Source: Gemmatimonadota bacterium (GTDB lineage Bacteria > Gemmatimonadota > Gemmatimonadetes > Longimicrobiales > Gaopeijiaceae). From it: 64,000 nt of DNA. The notes under the pieces were generated by a model. That model was not told the DNA's origin. It saw nothing but the letters and a program-made list of their open reading frames with translations, and did not search any database. The position numbers and the translations under genes were made by a program. Shown here in pieces: positions 37,818 through 47,756 of the stretch. Position 1 is the stretch's first letter; each line of letters begins with the position of its first letter. The stretch spans positions 1 to 64,000 of the forward strand of contig JAJCZZ010000049.1 in the NCBI GenBank assembly GCA_029262115.1. Direction: 5' to 3'.

Positions 37818-38797
37818 GCCGGGCTCCCGCACGGCTGGCGCTCGGTCCGGGCAAGGAGTTCGACGCGATTCGGGCGTTCGTCACGGGGGACGCGCTCCCG
37901 CGGGGGGTCTCCCTCGGACCCGGGGACGACGCGGCCGTGCTCGAGGGTGGCTGGGTCGTCAGTACGGACGCTTCAGTGGAAGGGATCCACTTCCGCCGTT
38001 CATGGATGACCGACCAGGAGGTCGGGTACCGGGCGACGGCGGCCGCGCTTTCGGACCTGTCCGCCATGGGCGCGCGTCCCGTCGCGGTTCTGGTGTCCGT
38101 CGCAGTTCCGCGCTCCCGCTTTTCGCTTGCCGATCTCCAGCGAGGCGTGCGGCTGGCCGCGGGCTCGGCCGGGGCCGCCGTCATCGGCGGGGACGTGTCC
38201 TCCTCGCCCGGGACCGTCTTCGTGGACGTTACCGTGCTTGGCAGAGCGGAGAGCCCGGTCCTACGTTCGGCCGCGCGACCCGGCCACGAGTTGTGGGTCT
38301 CCGGGACCCTGGGAGCGGCGGCGGCTGCGGTGCGGGTATGGGAGGCCGGTGACACAGGCACGGACCGTCTGCGTGAACGGTTCGTCCACCCACCTGACCG
38401 GAGCTCTTTGGGGCAGGAACTCGCGACCTTGGAGGGGCTCGGAGCCATGATCGATCTCTCGGACGGCGTCGCCGGCGATGCCGGCCATGTCGCAACGGGG
38501 TCGGGCGTCCGCCTGGTGGTGGAGGTCGCCGCACTGCCGGTAGCCGACGAGGCGCGCGCCGTCCTGTCCGACGCGGCGGCGGCGGCGTCCGCCCTCTACG
38601 GAGGAGAGGACTACGAGCTGATGTTCACCGCGGAGCCCGGCGCCTTCGATCCGATCGCGCTTTCCCATCGGCACGGCGTCGCACTCACGCGAGTGGGTCG
38701 GGTGAGCACGGGGGGCGGGGTGTGGCTGGAGGACGAGACAGGTGACCTGACCGCGATCCAGGCGGGTGGATACGATCACCTGGAGGACCGCGGATGA
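37814..38797 (+). CDS. thiL: thiamine-monophosphate kinase
   Basis: Phosphorylates thiamine monophosphate to the active diphosphate cofactor. The 327-residue PurM-like protein shows GPGDDAAVL, DASVEGIHFR and GYRATAAALSDLSAMGA, and the C-terminal MIDLSDGVAGDAGH and YGGEDYELMFT. GTG 37814 overlaps the stop of the preceding gene and has AGGAGG seven bases upstream, better spaced than GTG 37811. It is coupled to plsC by a 4-bp overlap. Confidence 0.94.
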   Translation: MSRAPARLALGPGKEFDAIRAFVTGDALPRGVSLGPGDDAAVLEGGWVVSTDASVEGIHFRRSWMTDQEVGYRATAAALSDLSAMGARPVAVLVSVAVPRSRFSLADLQRGVRLAAGSAGAAVIGGDVSSSPGTVFVDVTVLGRAESPVLRSAARPGHELWVSGTLGAAAAAVRVWEAGDTGTDRLRERFVHPPDRSSLGQELATLEGLGAMIDLSDGVAGDAGHVATGSGVRLVVEVAALPVADEARAVLSDAAAAASALYGGEDYELMFTAEPGAFDPIALSHRHGVALTRVGRVSTGGGVWLEDETGDLTAIQAGGYDHLEDRG

Positions 38798-39519
38798 TCT
38801 CGTTGATACGGGTATGCGTGACCATCATCCCGGCCACCCTGTGGTACGGAGCGAGGATCCTGCTCGAAGCCCGTAGGGGCCAACGGGCCGACCGAGCGCT
38901 TCTCGATGACCTGCCGCGCCGCTGGGCTCGACTTCTGCTACGGGCGGCGCGGGTGAAGGTCGTGCTCGAGAACGCCGAGGTCATCGATCCGGAGCGTCCA
39001 CAGATCGTGGTCGCGAATCATTCGTCGTGGTTCGACGTGCTCGCTCTCACGTCGGGCGTGCCGGGTCCCTATCGCTTCGTCGCGAAACAGGAGCTGGCCA
39101 GCGTTCCGGTGTTCGGTGCGGCATGGCAGGCGTGCGGGCATATCGCGATCGACCGTCACGATCGCCGCAGCGCCATCGCGTCGTTGGCGGTCGCCCGCAA
39201 GCGTCTCGAAGAGGATCGACCCACCGTCATCCTGTTTCCGGAGGGGACGCGCTCGGACGACGGAGAGTTGCGCCCGTTCAAGAAGGGTGCGTTCGTGCTG
39301 GCGATCGAGGCGGGCGTGGAGGTCGTACCCGTCGGCATCGTCGGAAGCTACGATGTCATGCGAAAAGGATCCTGGCTCATCCGACCCGGCACCGTCACGG
39401 TCCGCTTCGGCACGCCGATACCCGCGGAGGGCCGCGCCTTGGATGGTCGGGACGTTCTTGCCGCGGAGTCGCGCGACGCTGTGCAGATGCTGCTCGGGCC
39501 ACCACACCGAGACCCATAG
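38794..39519 (+). CDS. plsC: 1-acylglycerol-3-phosphate acyltransferase
   Basis: Membrane-bound acyltransferase that converts lysophosphatidic acid to phosphatidic acid. The 241-residue protein begins with a hydrophobic segment (about residues 1-24), followed by the catalytic HX4D motif in VANHSSWFDVL, the RFVAKQEL stretch and the FPEGTRSDDG motif that binds the glycerophosphate. It overlaps thiL by 4 bp and precedes enolase after a short gap. Confidence 0.92.
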   Translation: MISLIRVCVTIIPATLWYGARILLEARRGQRADRALLDDLPRRWARLLLRAARVKVVLENAEVIDPERPQIVVANHSSWFDVLALTSGVPGPYRFVAKQELASVPVFGAAWQACGHIAIDRHDRRSAIASLAVARKRLEEDRPTVILFPEGTRSDDGELRPFKKGAFVLAIEAGVEVVPVGIVGSYDVMRKGSWLIRPGTVTVRFGTPIPAEGRALDGRDVLAAESRDAVQMLLGPPHRDP

Positions 39520-39533
39520 ACCCCCGGAGGTAG

Positions 39534-40823
<1,290 letters not shown>

Positions 40824-40832
40824 CGACGCACC

Positions 40833-41147
40833 ATGTTCCGACTCTCCCGCCTGGCTCTCGCTGCCGTCGTGCTCCTGGCCGCGTATTTCGCGCTGTACGG
40901 CGGCGAGTACTCGTACGCGGAACTCCGCGCGGCGCGCGCGGCCGAGGATCGTGAACGCCAGGAGTTGGCCGAGCGCGAACGCCAGATCGACTCACTCAGG
41001 GCGTGGGCTGATTCGATGCAGGTGGACTCCGCGACCCTGGAACGCATTGCCCGCGAACGGTTCGGGATGATCCGCGAAGGCGAGGTGCTCTACCGGATCA
41101 TCGAGAGAGACACGGCCTCCGTGGACTCGGTGCCGCCGGTGGGGTAG
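40833..41147 (+). CDS. FtsB/DivIC-like septum formation initiator
   Basis: Short bitopic membrane protein of 104 residues with one N-terminal transmembrane helix (about 5-24) and a long coiled coil (about 27-75) rich in Arg, Glu and Ala. This is the pattern of FtsB/DivIC proteins of the division complex that bridge FtsQ and FtsL. The C-terminal RERFGMIREGEVLYRII segment matches the family. It follows enolase by nine bases, the order eno-ftsB being widespread in bacteria. Confidence 0.85.
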   Translation: MFRLSRLALAAVVLLAAYFALYGGEYSYAELRAARAAEDRERQELAERERQIDSLRAWADSMQVDSATLERIARERFGMIREGEVLYRIIERDTASVDSVPPVG

Positions 41148-41148
41148 T

Positions 41149-41820
41149 GTGGCTAGCCCCCGCCTTCTGCCGCCGGTGGACGGGCGGGTCGGTAAGCGTG
41201 TAGTCTGCGAGTTATGGACCGGAGGGTTCGCAGCAGAATCCCAAGATCATTGGGTCTCGAGCCTGAGAGGCGGTGCAGACCTGGAGTGTCGCGTCGGAGC
41301 CCTCGCTCAGGCTGGTGGCGTAGTTGTGGTAGATGCCGGGCTCGCTGAGATCCGAGTCTACGGCGCAAGCGGCGCCTTTGAGATAGGTATTGGTCGCGAA
41401 GGGGAGGGCCCGGGGGAGTTCGCGTGGCTCGGACATCTCGAGGTTAGCGGCGACACCATCCTCGTCTACGACCCGTCGCTCTTCCGCATGACACGGTTCC
41501 TTCGGGACGGACGCCTGCTTCAAACTCGTCAGATTCGTAGTGGCGGTAGCGCTCCTGAGTTGTTCGTTGGCACCTACTCCAATGGGGACGCCGCGTTCGG
41601 CGCGATCACCTCCATCGATCGTGACCCCGTGACCGCCTCGTCAGATCGGTGGACCCTCGGACGGTATGGACGTGACGGGAACTTGATTCGGACGGTGGGG
41701 ACCGGGGCCGGCTACCGTCGTCTCGGCGGTCCTCCGGTACCGTTCTCGGCGAGCCTTCACACCTTTCTACTCTCCGATTCGGTCTTCTATTCGGACGGCC
41801 GCAGTGCCAGCATCGGCGGG
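41149..41820 (+). pseudogene. truncated six-bladed beta-propeller gene
   Basis: The frame beginning at GTG 41149 is open to 42087, but only about the first 220 codons look like protein. They match the first blades of the secreted six-bladed beta-propeller (6-bladed NHL-like) proteins common in Gemmatimonadota and Bacteroidetes: AEIRVYGASGAFEIGIGREG and the GEGPGEF motif, then two more blades. No signal peptide precedes them, and after about residue 222 the frame becomes an Arg-rich shadow of the convergent gene. Both ends are therefore missing. The base composition is a little less GC-rich than the flanks. The end coordinate is approximate; I regard it as a non-functional remnant. Confidence 0.6.
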
Positions 41821-42525
41821 TCCGAGTCTCCTCGTCTGGTTCGCCGACGTGCTCGAGCTGTCCAACACGCGCAGGAGGCTCATGGTCGTGTCCTCGATCA
41901 GCGCCAACGTTCGGCGTTCGGTCCGCTTCCAGAAGGGCCGAGCAAAGATGAGTGGGAGCAGGCCGATCAGGAGCACGGTGGCCACGACGCCTATCTGTGC
42001 CTGGAGTCCCACCATGGCGGCCAGCACCGACAGAGCGAACGTGCCGAAGAACCAGGACAGCGTGAAGGTCCCGGTTCGGTCGGCTGAGACGCGGACATCG
42101 ATCCCGTCGTCGCGCTGTTCGACCGCGACCGTGGAGCGACCGAGCGCGCCGTCCTCGCCCCACACGAAACGGCCTTCCTTGCGCTCGAGAACCGTCCCTC
42201 TCCGTGCGAGCCCGGCTTCCGCCGCGCGCTCCAGTCCTGCGGTGTCGTCAGGCATTTCGACGCCCGTCAGGTGGGCGCGGACGTCCCGCCGAGATCCCGC
42301 GCCGAAGGCCACCGTGCCGAACGTCCTGGCCGGAGGGACACGCTCGATCAGGGCGGCACGTCGAACTTCCTGAGGTTCCAGTCCGACCGCTGCCGCCGCT
42401 TCCATGAGGTCCGAGACGGTCACCGCGTCTCCAACGTCGGGGCGTTGCAGGTCGTGCCTGGATGCCCGGGCCAGGATCCGGTCGGCTTCCGCCCGGTGGA
42501 CCCGCCGTGCGAGCGGTCCGCTCAT
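41767..42525 (-). CDS. hypothetical membrane protein, second gene of the SPFH operon
   Basis: A 252-residue protein that I cannot name. It has an N-terminal helical stretch (about 1-65) with a helix-turn-helix-like pattern (DLMEAAAAVGLEPQEVRRAAL), a middle soluble part, and two adjacent transmembrane helices (about 155-200, with WFFGTFALSVLAAMVGL and VVATVLLIGLLPLIF) followed by a short tail. The ATG at 42525 lies three bases after the stop of the SPFH gene, so the two are co-transcribed. The last 17-20 residues are read from DNA that on the other strand is the propeller remnant, suggesting that the original C terminus was replaced. Confidence 0.7.
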   Translation of the reverse strand: MSGPLARRVHRAEADRILARASRHDLQRPDVGDAVTVSDLMEAAAAVGLEPQEVRRAALIERVPPARTFGTVAFGAGSRRDVRAHLTGVEMPDDTAGLERAAEAGLARRGTVLERKEGRFVWGEDGALGRSTVAVEQRDDGIDVRVSADRTGTFTLSWFFGTFALSVLAAMVGLQAQIGVVATVLLIGLLPLIFARPFWKRTERRTLALIEDTTMSLLRVLDSSSTSANQTRRLGPADAGTAAVRIEDRIGE

Positions 42526-42528
42526 TCC

Positions 42529-43548
42529 TCAGTCTTGCGGATCTTCGACGTCGCTTCCGCGCACCTGGGACTCCAAGGCCACCTCGGCGGGCGAACGGAT
42601 CCCCGCGGTATCGCCGTCGGGCTTGCCCAGGACATGGCGTGCCGCCGCCTGTAGCGTGCTCGCCGACTCTCCATCCGGGAGCGACTCCACCATCGCCTCC
42701 GCGGCGCGTCGCAGCGTCTCCAGCTTCGCCTGGCGGTCTTCCTCGGAGTGGGGCTGGCTCCCGCTGTCCTGCAGGAGAGGACGGACGAGGTCGATCGGGA
42801 TGGGAAACAGCGTGGTCGAGTTGTTCTCTGCCGCGACCTCGACCACGGTCTGCAGGTAGCGCAACTGCAGGGCCACCGGGAACTGCTGAATCACGTCCGC
42901 CGCCAGGGCGAGCTTCGTCGAGGCCTGATATTCCCCCTCGGCCGCAATGACCTTCGCCCGCCGCTCCCGCTCGGCCTCGGCCTGCTTGGCCATGGCGCGC
43001 TTCATCTCCTGGGGAAGATCGATGTCCTTGATTTCGACACCCGTGACCTCGATACCCCACTGATCGGTACCCTCATCGATGATCTCCCGCACCACCTCAT
43101 TGATCCGGTCTCTCTCCGCGAGCAACTCGTCCAGCTCCGACTGCCCGATCACCGAGCGAAGCGTGGTCTGTGCGAGCTGGCTGGTGGCGAAGTAGTAGTC
43201 CTCGATCTCGATCACCGCCTTGGTTGGGTCGGCCACGCGGAAGTACACGACGGCGTTCACCCGCACGGACACGTTATCCTTCGTGATGGTGTCCTGGGGT
43301 GCGATGTCCAGGGCAACGATACGGAGGTCCATCTTCTGAAGCCGCTCGACACCGAACGGCAACAGGAAGATGAGCCCGGGCCCCTTTGCGCGGGTCAGCT
43401 TCCCGAGCCGGAAGACCACTCCGCGCTCGTATTCGTAGAGAACACGCAGGCTGGTGATGATGCCGAGGCCCAGGACAGCGAGAACGGGCCAGACGATCAG
43501 TCCGAGTTCCACGGAATCCTCCAGGAAGATGATGCGGACGGGTGCCAT
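42529..43548 (-). CDS. SPFH/stomatin-like membrane scaffold protein (slipin family)
   Basis: A 339-residue band-7 protein with an N-terminal membrane segment (about 13-33), the SPFH domain ([23 protein letters not shown] onward to about 215) with [24 protein letters not shown], and a C-terminal coiled coil and tail. The [24 protein letters not shown] segment is typical of slipins and prohibitin-like proteins that build membrane microdomains. It is the first gene of a minus-strand operon. No NfeD gene is adjacent. Confidence 0.9.
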   Translation of the reverse strand: MAPVRIIFLEDSVELGLIVWPVLAVLGLGIITSLRVLYEYERGVVFRLGKLTRAKGPGLIFLLPFGVERLQKMDLRIVALDIAPQDTITKDNVSVRVNAVVYFRVADPTKAVIEIEDYYFATSQLAQTTLRSVIGQSELDELLAERDRINEVVREIIDEGTDQWGIEVTGVEIKDIDLPQEMKRAMAKQAEAERERRAKVIAAEGEYQASTKLALAADVIQQFPVALQLRYLQTVVEVAAENNSTTLFPIPIDLVRPLLQDSGSQPHSEEDRQAKLETLRRAAEAMVESLPDGESASTLQAAARHVLGKPDGDTAGIRSPAEVALESQVRGSDVEDPQD

Positions 43549-43649
43549 TTCGGGACTCCGGACCCGCGTCCGGAGAAGTCACCCTCAGCGTCGCGTTCCG
43601 AGCCGACCAGCGCAAGCCGACGGCGCATGTGAGCGGACTGTATCGGCGG

Positions 43650-43679
43650 TTGACACGTACCCAGCCCCGGGAGAGCTTT
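43650..43679 (+). promoter_or_regulatory. candidate promoter of the tRNA gene
   Basis: A perfect TTGACA (43650-43655) is followed after 18 bases by AGCTTT (43674-43679), ten bases before the tRNA. The -10 is a poor match, so the assignment rests on the -35 and the position. The -35 with its next three bases, TTGACACGT, recurs at the exbB promoter (52600). Confidence 0.45.
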
Positions 43680-43688
43680 GTCAGCCCC

Positions 43689-43762
43689 GCCGGAGTAGCT
43701 CAGTCGGTTAGAGCAGCGGAATCATAATCCGCGTGTCGGGGGTTCGAGTCCCTCCTCCGGCA
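43689..43762 (+). tRNA. tRNA with anticodon CAU (probably elongator Met)
   Basis: Acceptor GCCGGAG (43689-43695) pairs with CTCCGGC (43755-43761), with A as discriminator. D arm GCTC/GAGC, anticodon stem GCGGA/TCCGC with loop ATCATAA (anticodon CAT), variable loop GTGTC and T arm GGGGG/CCCTC with TTCGAGT are all complete. G1-C72 pairing excludes initiator tRNA. CAU can also be the lysidine-modified Ile2 tRNA, which sequence alone does not exclude. The 3' CCA is not encoded (ATCCA follows). Confidence 0.95.
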
Positions 43763-43781
43763 TCCAGTTCCGAAGTCCGAG

Positions 43782-43819
43782 ACGGCCCCGTGGCGCGTGC
43801 TCACGTGGGCCGTTTCTTT
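43782..43819 (+). terminator. terminator of the tRNA gene
   Basis: ACGGCCC-CGTG (43782-43792) pairs with CACG-T-GGGCCGT (43802-43813), an 11-bp stem with one bulged T, followed by TTCTTT (43814-43819). It ends the tRNA transcript 20 bases after the gene. Confidence 0.8.
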
Positions 43820-43888
43820 GCCGGACCTGCAGCCCGCGGGGCACCTCTGACTATGTTGGGCCGATCGTTCAAGACGAGGGGGCGGCGC

Positions 43889-44266
43889 ATGGAGTATTCG
43901 TTCTCGACGGACGCTGGATTCGCGGAGGTTCACCTGACGGGACAGTCCGAGCCGGGCTGTTTTCGCGAGATCTTCGACGCCCTGGAGGAGAATGCGTCAT
44001 GGCGACCGGGCATGCCGCTCCTGATCGACAAGACGGAGTACGACACGAGCCGGCTCACCGTCGGCGATGTGCATGTCATCGCCCGGACTTGCTCCGACCG
44101 CAAGGACATCGTCGGGCGTTCCCGCATTGCCGTGCTCGTGGCGCGCGACATTGAGTACGGCATGAACCGGATGTTCGAGGTGTTCGTCCGGTGGGACGCG
44201 GATTTCGGGCTTTTCCGAGAGCGGGAGGCAGCGGTCGATTGGGTCTGCGGGCGCGTCGCTGTTTGA
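43889..44266 (+). CDS. SpoIIAA/STAS-like protein
   Basis: A 125-residue protein with alternating strands and helices of the SpoIIAA-like (STAS/SEC14-related) type: an N-terminal strand pair (MEYSFSTDAGFAEVHLTG), then LLIDKTEYDTSRLTVGDVHVIA and IAVLVARDIEYGMNRMFEVF. It lacks the D-S-S-G serine of true anti-sigma antagonists, so phosphorylation control is not indicated. ATG 43889 has AGGGGG about ten bases upstream; ATG 43853 is also in frame. The gene is isolated between the tRNA terminator and a convergent minus-strand operon. Family assignment is tentative. Confidence 0.6.
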   Translation: MEYSFSTDAGFAEVHLTGQSEPGCFREIFDALEENASWRPGMPLLIDKTEYDTSRLTVGDVHVIARTCSDRKDIVGRSRIAVLVARDIEYGMNRMFEVFVRWDADFGLFREREAAVDWVCGRVAV

Positions 44267-44272
44267 CGCCCC

Positions 44273-44947
44273 CTAACGGTGGTGGTTGGCCGGTGGGTCC
44301 TCGTGCCGCGCCATGACCCACAAGACCCACGTTCCAGCCACGAGAGAGCCGACCATGAGGAGCTGTGCGACCGTTCGGAAGGACCGCGCGATCTCCGCGT
44401 CCTTCGACAGACGCCCGAAGCGCATCAGAAGGTAGGTCCAGTCGTGGCTGTCGGAGTCCACCGGTCCGAAAGGTGACACGAGCGGAAGCGCTTGAGCCCG
44501 AGCGTCGCCAGCGTAGGCCGCGATACCCCACATCGCGGTTCCCATCCAGAAGAGGCACACCAGCGCACCGAATGGATCTCGCTGCTTGATCAGCAGGTAG
44601 AGCGCCGCGACCAGCGGGATCCCGAGTTCGAAGAGCGTTCCCCCAGCGACGGTCAGGAGACGGTTGCCGGTGTACATGAACACGGCGTGTCCCATCTCGT
44701 GGAAACCGAGGGAGACGCCGTCGAACATCGACGTGTGGAGTGGGTCGCCGGGGTACCCCTGGTACATCCAGGCCAGGAGCAGGAGTAGCGGCAGCCGGTA
44801 ATACCAGACCTGATGTTCCACCCTCCTGGCCAGCCATCCGGTGACGCCACCGAGGGCCGCAACGGTTTGGCCGCCCGCCTCTTCCCGGCGCGCGCGGGCC
44901 GCTTCGTCCTGGCGCGCGCGGGCCGCGCGAAAGGGGTTGGTCTCCAT
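44273..44947 (-). CDS. membrane protein with HExxH motif (possible metalloprotease)
   Basis: A 224-residue protein with about four to five hydrophobic segments and the zinc-binding motif H-E-M-G-H in GFHEMGHAVFMYTGN, located inside or next to a membrane helix as in M50/site-2-protease-like enzymes. The N-terminal part is charged and cytosolic. I cannot identify a family, and a second metal ligand is not obvious, so an M50-like activity is only a suggestion. It is the second gene of an operon behind the secreted amidohydrolase, two bases apart. Confidence 0.65.
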   Translation of the reverse strand: METNPFRAARARQDEAARARREEAGGQTVAALGGVTGWLARRVEHQVWYYRLPLLLLLAWMYQGYPGDPLHTSMFDGVSLGFHEMGHAVFMYTGNRLLTVAGGTLFELGIPLVAALYLLIKQRDPFGALVCLFWMGTAMWGIAAYAGDARAQALPLVSPFGPVDSDSHDWTYLLMRFGRLSKDAEIARSFRTVAQLLMVGSLVAGTWVLWVMARHEDPPANHHR

Positions 44948-44949
44948 GG

Positions 44950-46209
44950 CTAGGGCAGGATTACCCCGCCCTTCATCACCAGGACCACCTCCCGCAAAGC
45001 CGAGAGATTCCGCGTCGGATCGCCGTCCACGGCCACCAGGTCGGCCAACAGACCCGGCCGTACGCGTCCCCGGTCGTCCAGTCCGAAGATGTCTGCGTTC
45101 CCCGCCGTCGCAGCCCGAAGTACCGCGACCCGGTCCATGCCGTACTCGTTCATCAGTTCGAGTTCACGAACGTTGTCTCCGTGGGAATAGACGCCGACGT
45201 CCCCCCCGAAGCACATGTCGACCCCCGCACGCAGAGCGGCGCTGAAGCTTTCCTTCTTCCGCCCGATCCGGGCGGGCTCGGGGTCGGCTCCCTTCCGCCA
45301 GCCGTTGTACTGGAGGATCGCGTCACCGGCCGCGAGGGTGGGGCAGAACGCGACGCCCCGCTCGGCCATCAGTCGGAAGATCTCCACGGTGCCGCCGTCC
45401 CCGTGCTCGATCGTCCGAACACCGGCGAGCGCGGCCCGCTCCATCCCTTCGGGTGTCGACGCGTGGGCAACCACGTAGCGGCCCGACGACGCGGCCGTTT
45501 GAACGACCACCCCGATCTCTTCGACCGAGTAGGTGGGCCGAGCCTGACCATTCGGGCCCCACCGATAGTCCGCGTAGACTTTTACCCAATCGGCGCCTCG
45601 TCCAATCTGGTCACGGGTCACACGGACGAGGTCGTCGTACCCGTCGGCGGCCTCCGCCCCCAGCGGAAGGCTCCACTCGGGCGCCCCTTTCGGATTGTAC
45701 GATCCGGTCGCCACCAGCGCGCGGCCGGCCACCAGCATCCGCGGACCGGGCACGACCCCCTTGTCGACGGCCGACTTGAGGCCGACATCTCCGTACCCCG
45801 CGCCTTCGCTACCCAGGTCCCGAACGGTTGTGATTCCGGCCCTCAGCGTGGCCTCGGCGTGCACGACGCCGCGCGCGATACGTTCGCCGAGCGGCTCGAG
45901 CAGAACCTGATCGGTCCAAGGGGTTTCGTCGTACGGATGCAACAGTAGATGGCTGTGGCCCTCGATCATCCCCGGCATCAGGGTGGCGCCGGGCAGGTCG
46001 ACCACGCGCACGCCGCCCCCGGCGGGAATCGACGGACCCGCCGCCGCGATTTGCCCATCTCGAACGAGGACCGACCAGCCCTCCTGCATGACGTCGCCAT
46101 CGAAGACCCGCGCGGGCCGGAGCAGGACCGCCTCCTGGGAAGCGCCGAGCGTCGGAGCCAGGGCCGCGAGGGCGAGGAGAGTCGAGCCGAGCAGGAGGGG
46201 ACGGCGCAT
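44950..46209 (-). CDS. secreted amidohydrolase (imidazolonepropionase/prolidase-like)
   Basis: A 419-residue metal-dependent hydrolase with a cleavable signal peptide (about residues 1-23, hydrophobic core LLLGSTLLALAAL, end LGASQ). Family motifs are GHSHLLLH (metal His pair), ADWVKVYAD (possible carboxylated lysine), VAHASTPEG and IEHGDG (further His ligands), and GGDVGVY (Asp). Periplasmic members of this group are typically peptidases or dipeptidases, often expanded in Gemmatimonadota. The substrate is unknown. It is divergent from the gene at 46395. Confidence 0.88.
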   Translation of the reverse strand: MRRPLLLGSTLLALAALAPTLGASQEAVLLRPARVFDGDVMQEGWSVLVRDGQIAAAGPSIPAGGGVRVVDLPGATLMPGMIEGHSHLLLHPYDETPWTDQVLLEPLGERIARGVVHAEATLRAGITTVRDLGSEGAGYGDVGLKSAVDKGVVPGPRMLVAGRALVATGSYNPKGAPEWSLPLGAEAADGYDDLVRVTRDQIGRGADWVKVYADYRWGPNGQARPTYSVEEIGVVVQTAASSGRYVVAHASTPEGMERAALAGVRTIEHGDGGTVEIFRLMAERGVAFCPTLAAGDAILQYNGWRKGADPEPARIGRKKESFSAALRAGVDMCFGGDVGVYSHGDNVRELELMNEYGMDRVAVLRAATAGNADIFGLDDRGRVRPGLLADLVAVDGDPTRNLSALREVVLVMKGGVILP

Positions 46210-46394
46210 GAGAGTCTTCGGTCGAGAGGAGGTAGAAAAAGGGACAGTGGCGGGAAGGTCGGCGGCACGAGGCGCCCACGCCAGCCGCCCAGGGGAGTCC
46301 GGCCGTGGCGTCCGGGCCCTGGGCCCGCTTCCACCGGAGCGGGTGACGGTCTATGTTGGCCGCCGGACGAACCTCAACGATCGTGATTCCTTCC

Positions 46395-46916
46395 ATGACC
46401 CAACGCGTCTCCACTCTCGTCTCCGGCCGCAAAGAGCGGTTGGAACGCCTCCTCGGGCGGTCGCTGCACGCGCCCAAGACAGGGCCGCGTCCTCCGCTTC
46501 CCCAGCGGATCCGTGGCTATCTGCTCGAGGAGGCCCAGGACCTCTACTGGAACGAGTTGGCGTGGGAGAACATCACCGAGGAAGAGGCGCTGGAGGGGGG
46601 CGGTTCGCTCACGGAGCTCGCGTTCCCGGGCTTCCTCGCGTTCATCCGTGGGCTCCTGCTCAAAGAAGTCATGCCGGACGCGCTGGCGCCCGCGAGTCCC
46701 CGGCCCGAAGTCGTGGTGGACGTCACGGAGTTCCTCGCCGGCAGGGTCGTGGAGCTGGAGGAATGTCTCGCCGCTCCCGACGTGGACAACGCCGACGGGT
46801 TGCGGGCCGATTTGGACATGACGAGCCGCCTGATCGATCTCGTCCTCTACCTCTATCATGAGTTGAAGCTGGAGGACGTGGAGCGGTTGGAGGCAGCCCG
46901 GAAGGCGTCGGCCTGA
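46395..46916 (+). CDS. conserved-looking hypothetical protein
   Basis: A 173-residue soluble, acidic, mostly helical protein that I do not recognise. It begins after ATG 46395; the frame reaches 46353 but the extra residues have no SD. Notable segments are RIRGYLLEEAQDLYWNELAWENI, a Leu-rich middle and LDMTSRLIDLVLYLYHEL near the end. No motif, signal peptide or membrane helix is visible. It is divergent from the amidohydrolase across 185 bp that contain a strong GGGCCC-type inverted repeat (46313-46327), and it lies nine bases before the glycerophosphodiesterase gene. Confidence 0.65.
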   Translation: MTQRVSTLVSGRKERLERLLGRSLHAPKTGPRPPLPQRIRGYLLEEAQDLYWNELAWENITEEEALEGGGSLTELAFPGFLAFIRGLLLKEVMPDALAPASPRPEVVVDVTEFLAGRVVELEECLAAPDVDNADGLRADLDMTSRLIDLVLYLYHELKLEDVERLEAARKASA

Positions 46917-46925
46917 CGACGCCCC

Positions 46926-47756
46926 ATGGATCGCCGCCGCCCTGGGTGCACTTATCTTGCGGGTGCTCCTCTCCTCGTGGCCCATCGGGGTGGGTCCCGG
47001 CTCGCGCCTGAAAACACGATCGGTGCGTTTCGTGCGGCCTTGGACGTCTGGGACGCGGACATGATCGAGACGGATGTGCGCCTCTCGTCCGACGGACATG
47101 TCATGGTCATCCACGACGAGACCGTCGATCGTACGTCGGACGGGAGCGGGTCCGTGGTCGACTACATGGCGGCCCGGCTCGGCGAGATGGACGCCGGGGC
47201 ACGGTTCCTCGATCCCGATGGGTGCGCAACCTACCGCGGCCGAGGGGAGGGGATTCCCCGTCTGGACGACGTGTTGGAGGCCTTTCCCGATACCCGCTTC
47301 AACATCGAGGCCAAGGAAGCCCGGGTGGCAGCCCCTCTTGCCGAGACGATTCGGCGGCACCGAGCGGAGAAGCGTGTATTGCTCGCGGCCGAGTTCGAAA
47401 AGAACCGAGTGGGCGTACGTGACTACCCGGGGCCGTGGGGCGCGAGCCGGACCCACGTCGGGTGGTTCTTTCTGCGTCGGCGCCTGCCGGAAGCCCTTCG
47501 GTACGTCCCTCCAGTGGACATCCTCCAGGTGCCGGAGGTTTTCAACGGCGTCCGGATCGTGGATGAGGGCTTCATCGCGGCGGCTCACAGGATGAACATC
47601 CCCGTTCAGGTGTGGACCGTGGACGACGAAGACACGATGCGGAAGCTGCTCGCGTGGGGCGTGGACGGGATCCAGACGGACCGGCCCGACCGCCTCGCAC
47701 GAGTTCTACACGAGGAACGGGGGCGCCCGCTGCCGCCGGGTCTTCGGGACGCATGA
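46926..47756 (+). CDS. glycerophosphodiester phosphodiesterase
   Basis: Hydrolyses glycerophosphodiesters to glycerol 3-phosphate and an alcohol. The 276-residue TIM-barrel protein has the catalytic His-Arg-Gly at AHRGGSRLAPENT, the metal-binding pair in IETDVRLSSDGHVMVIHDETVDR with H-D, and IEAKEA later. No signal peptide is evident, so the cytoplasm is likely. It overlaps tilS by 4 bp, an unusual partner. Confidence 0.9.
   Translation: MDRRRPGCTYLAGAPLLVAHRGGSRLAPENTIGAFRAALDVWDADMIETDVRLSSDGHVMVIHDETVDRTSDGSGSVVDYMAARLGEMDAGARFLDPDGCATYRGRGEGIPRLDDVLEAFPDTRFNIEAKEARVAAPLAETIRRHRAEKRVLLAAEFEKNRVGVRDYPGPWGASRTHVGWFFLRRRLPEALRYVPPVDILQVPEVFNGVRIVDEGFIAAAHRMNIPVQVWTVDDEDTMRKLLAWGVDGIQTDRPDRLARVLHEERGRPLPPGLRDA

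Noticed and set aside
43689-43762. initiator tRNA-fMet
   Set aside because: The first base pair is G-C and there are no three consecutive G-C pairs in the anticodon stem, both expected for initiators to differ.
46313-46327. inverted repeat CGGGCCC-T-GGGCCCG in the divergent region
   Set aside because: A single-base loop makes a simple hairpin unlikely and no T-run follows; possible operator but not supported enough to annotate.
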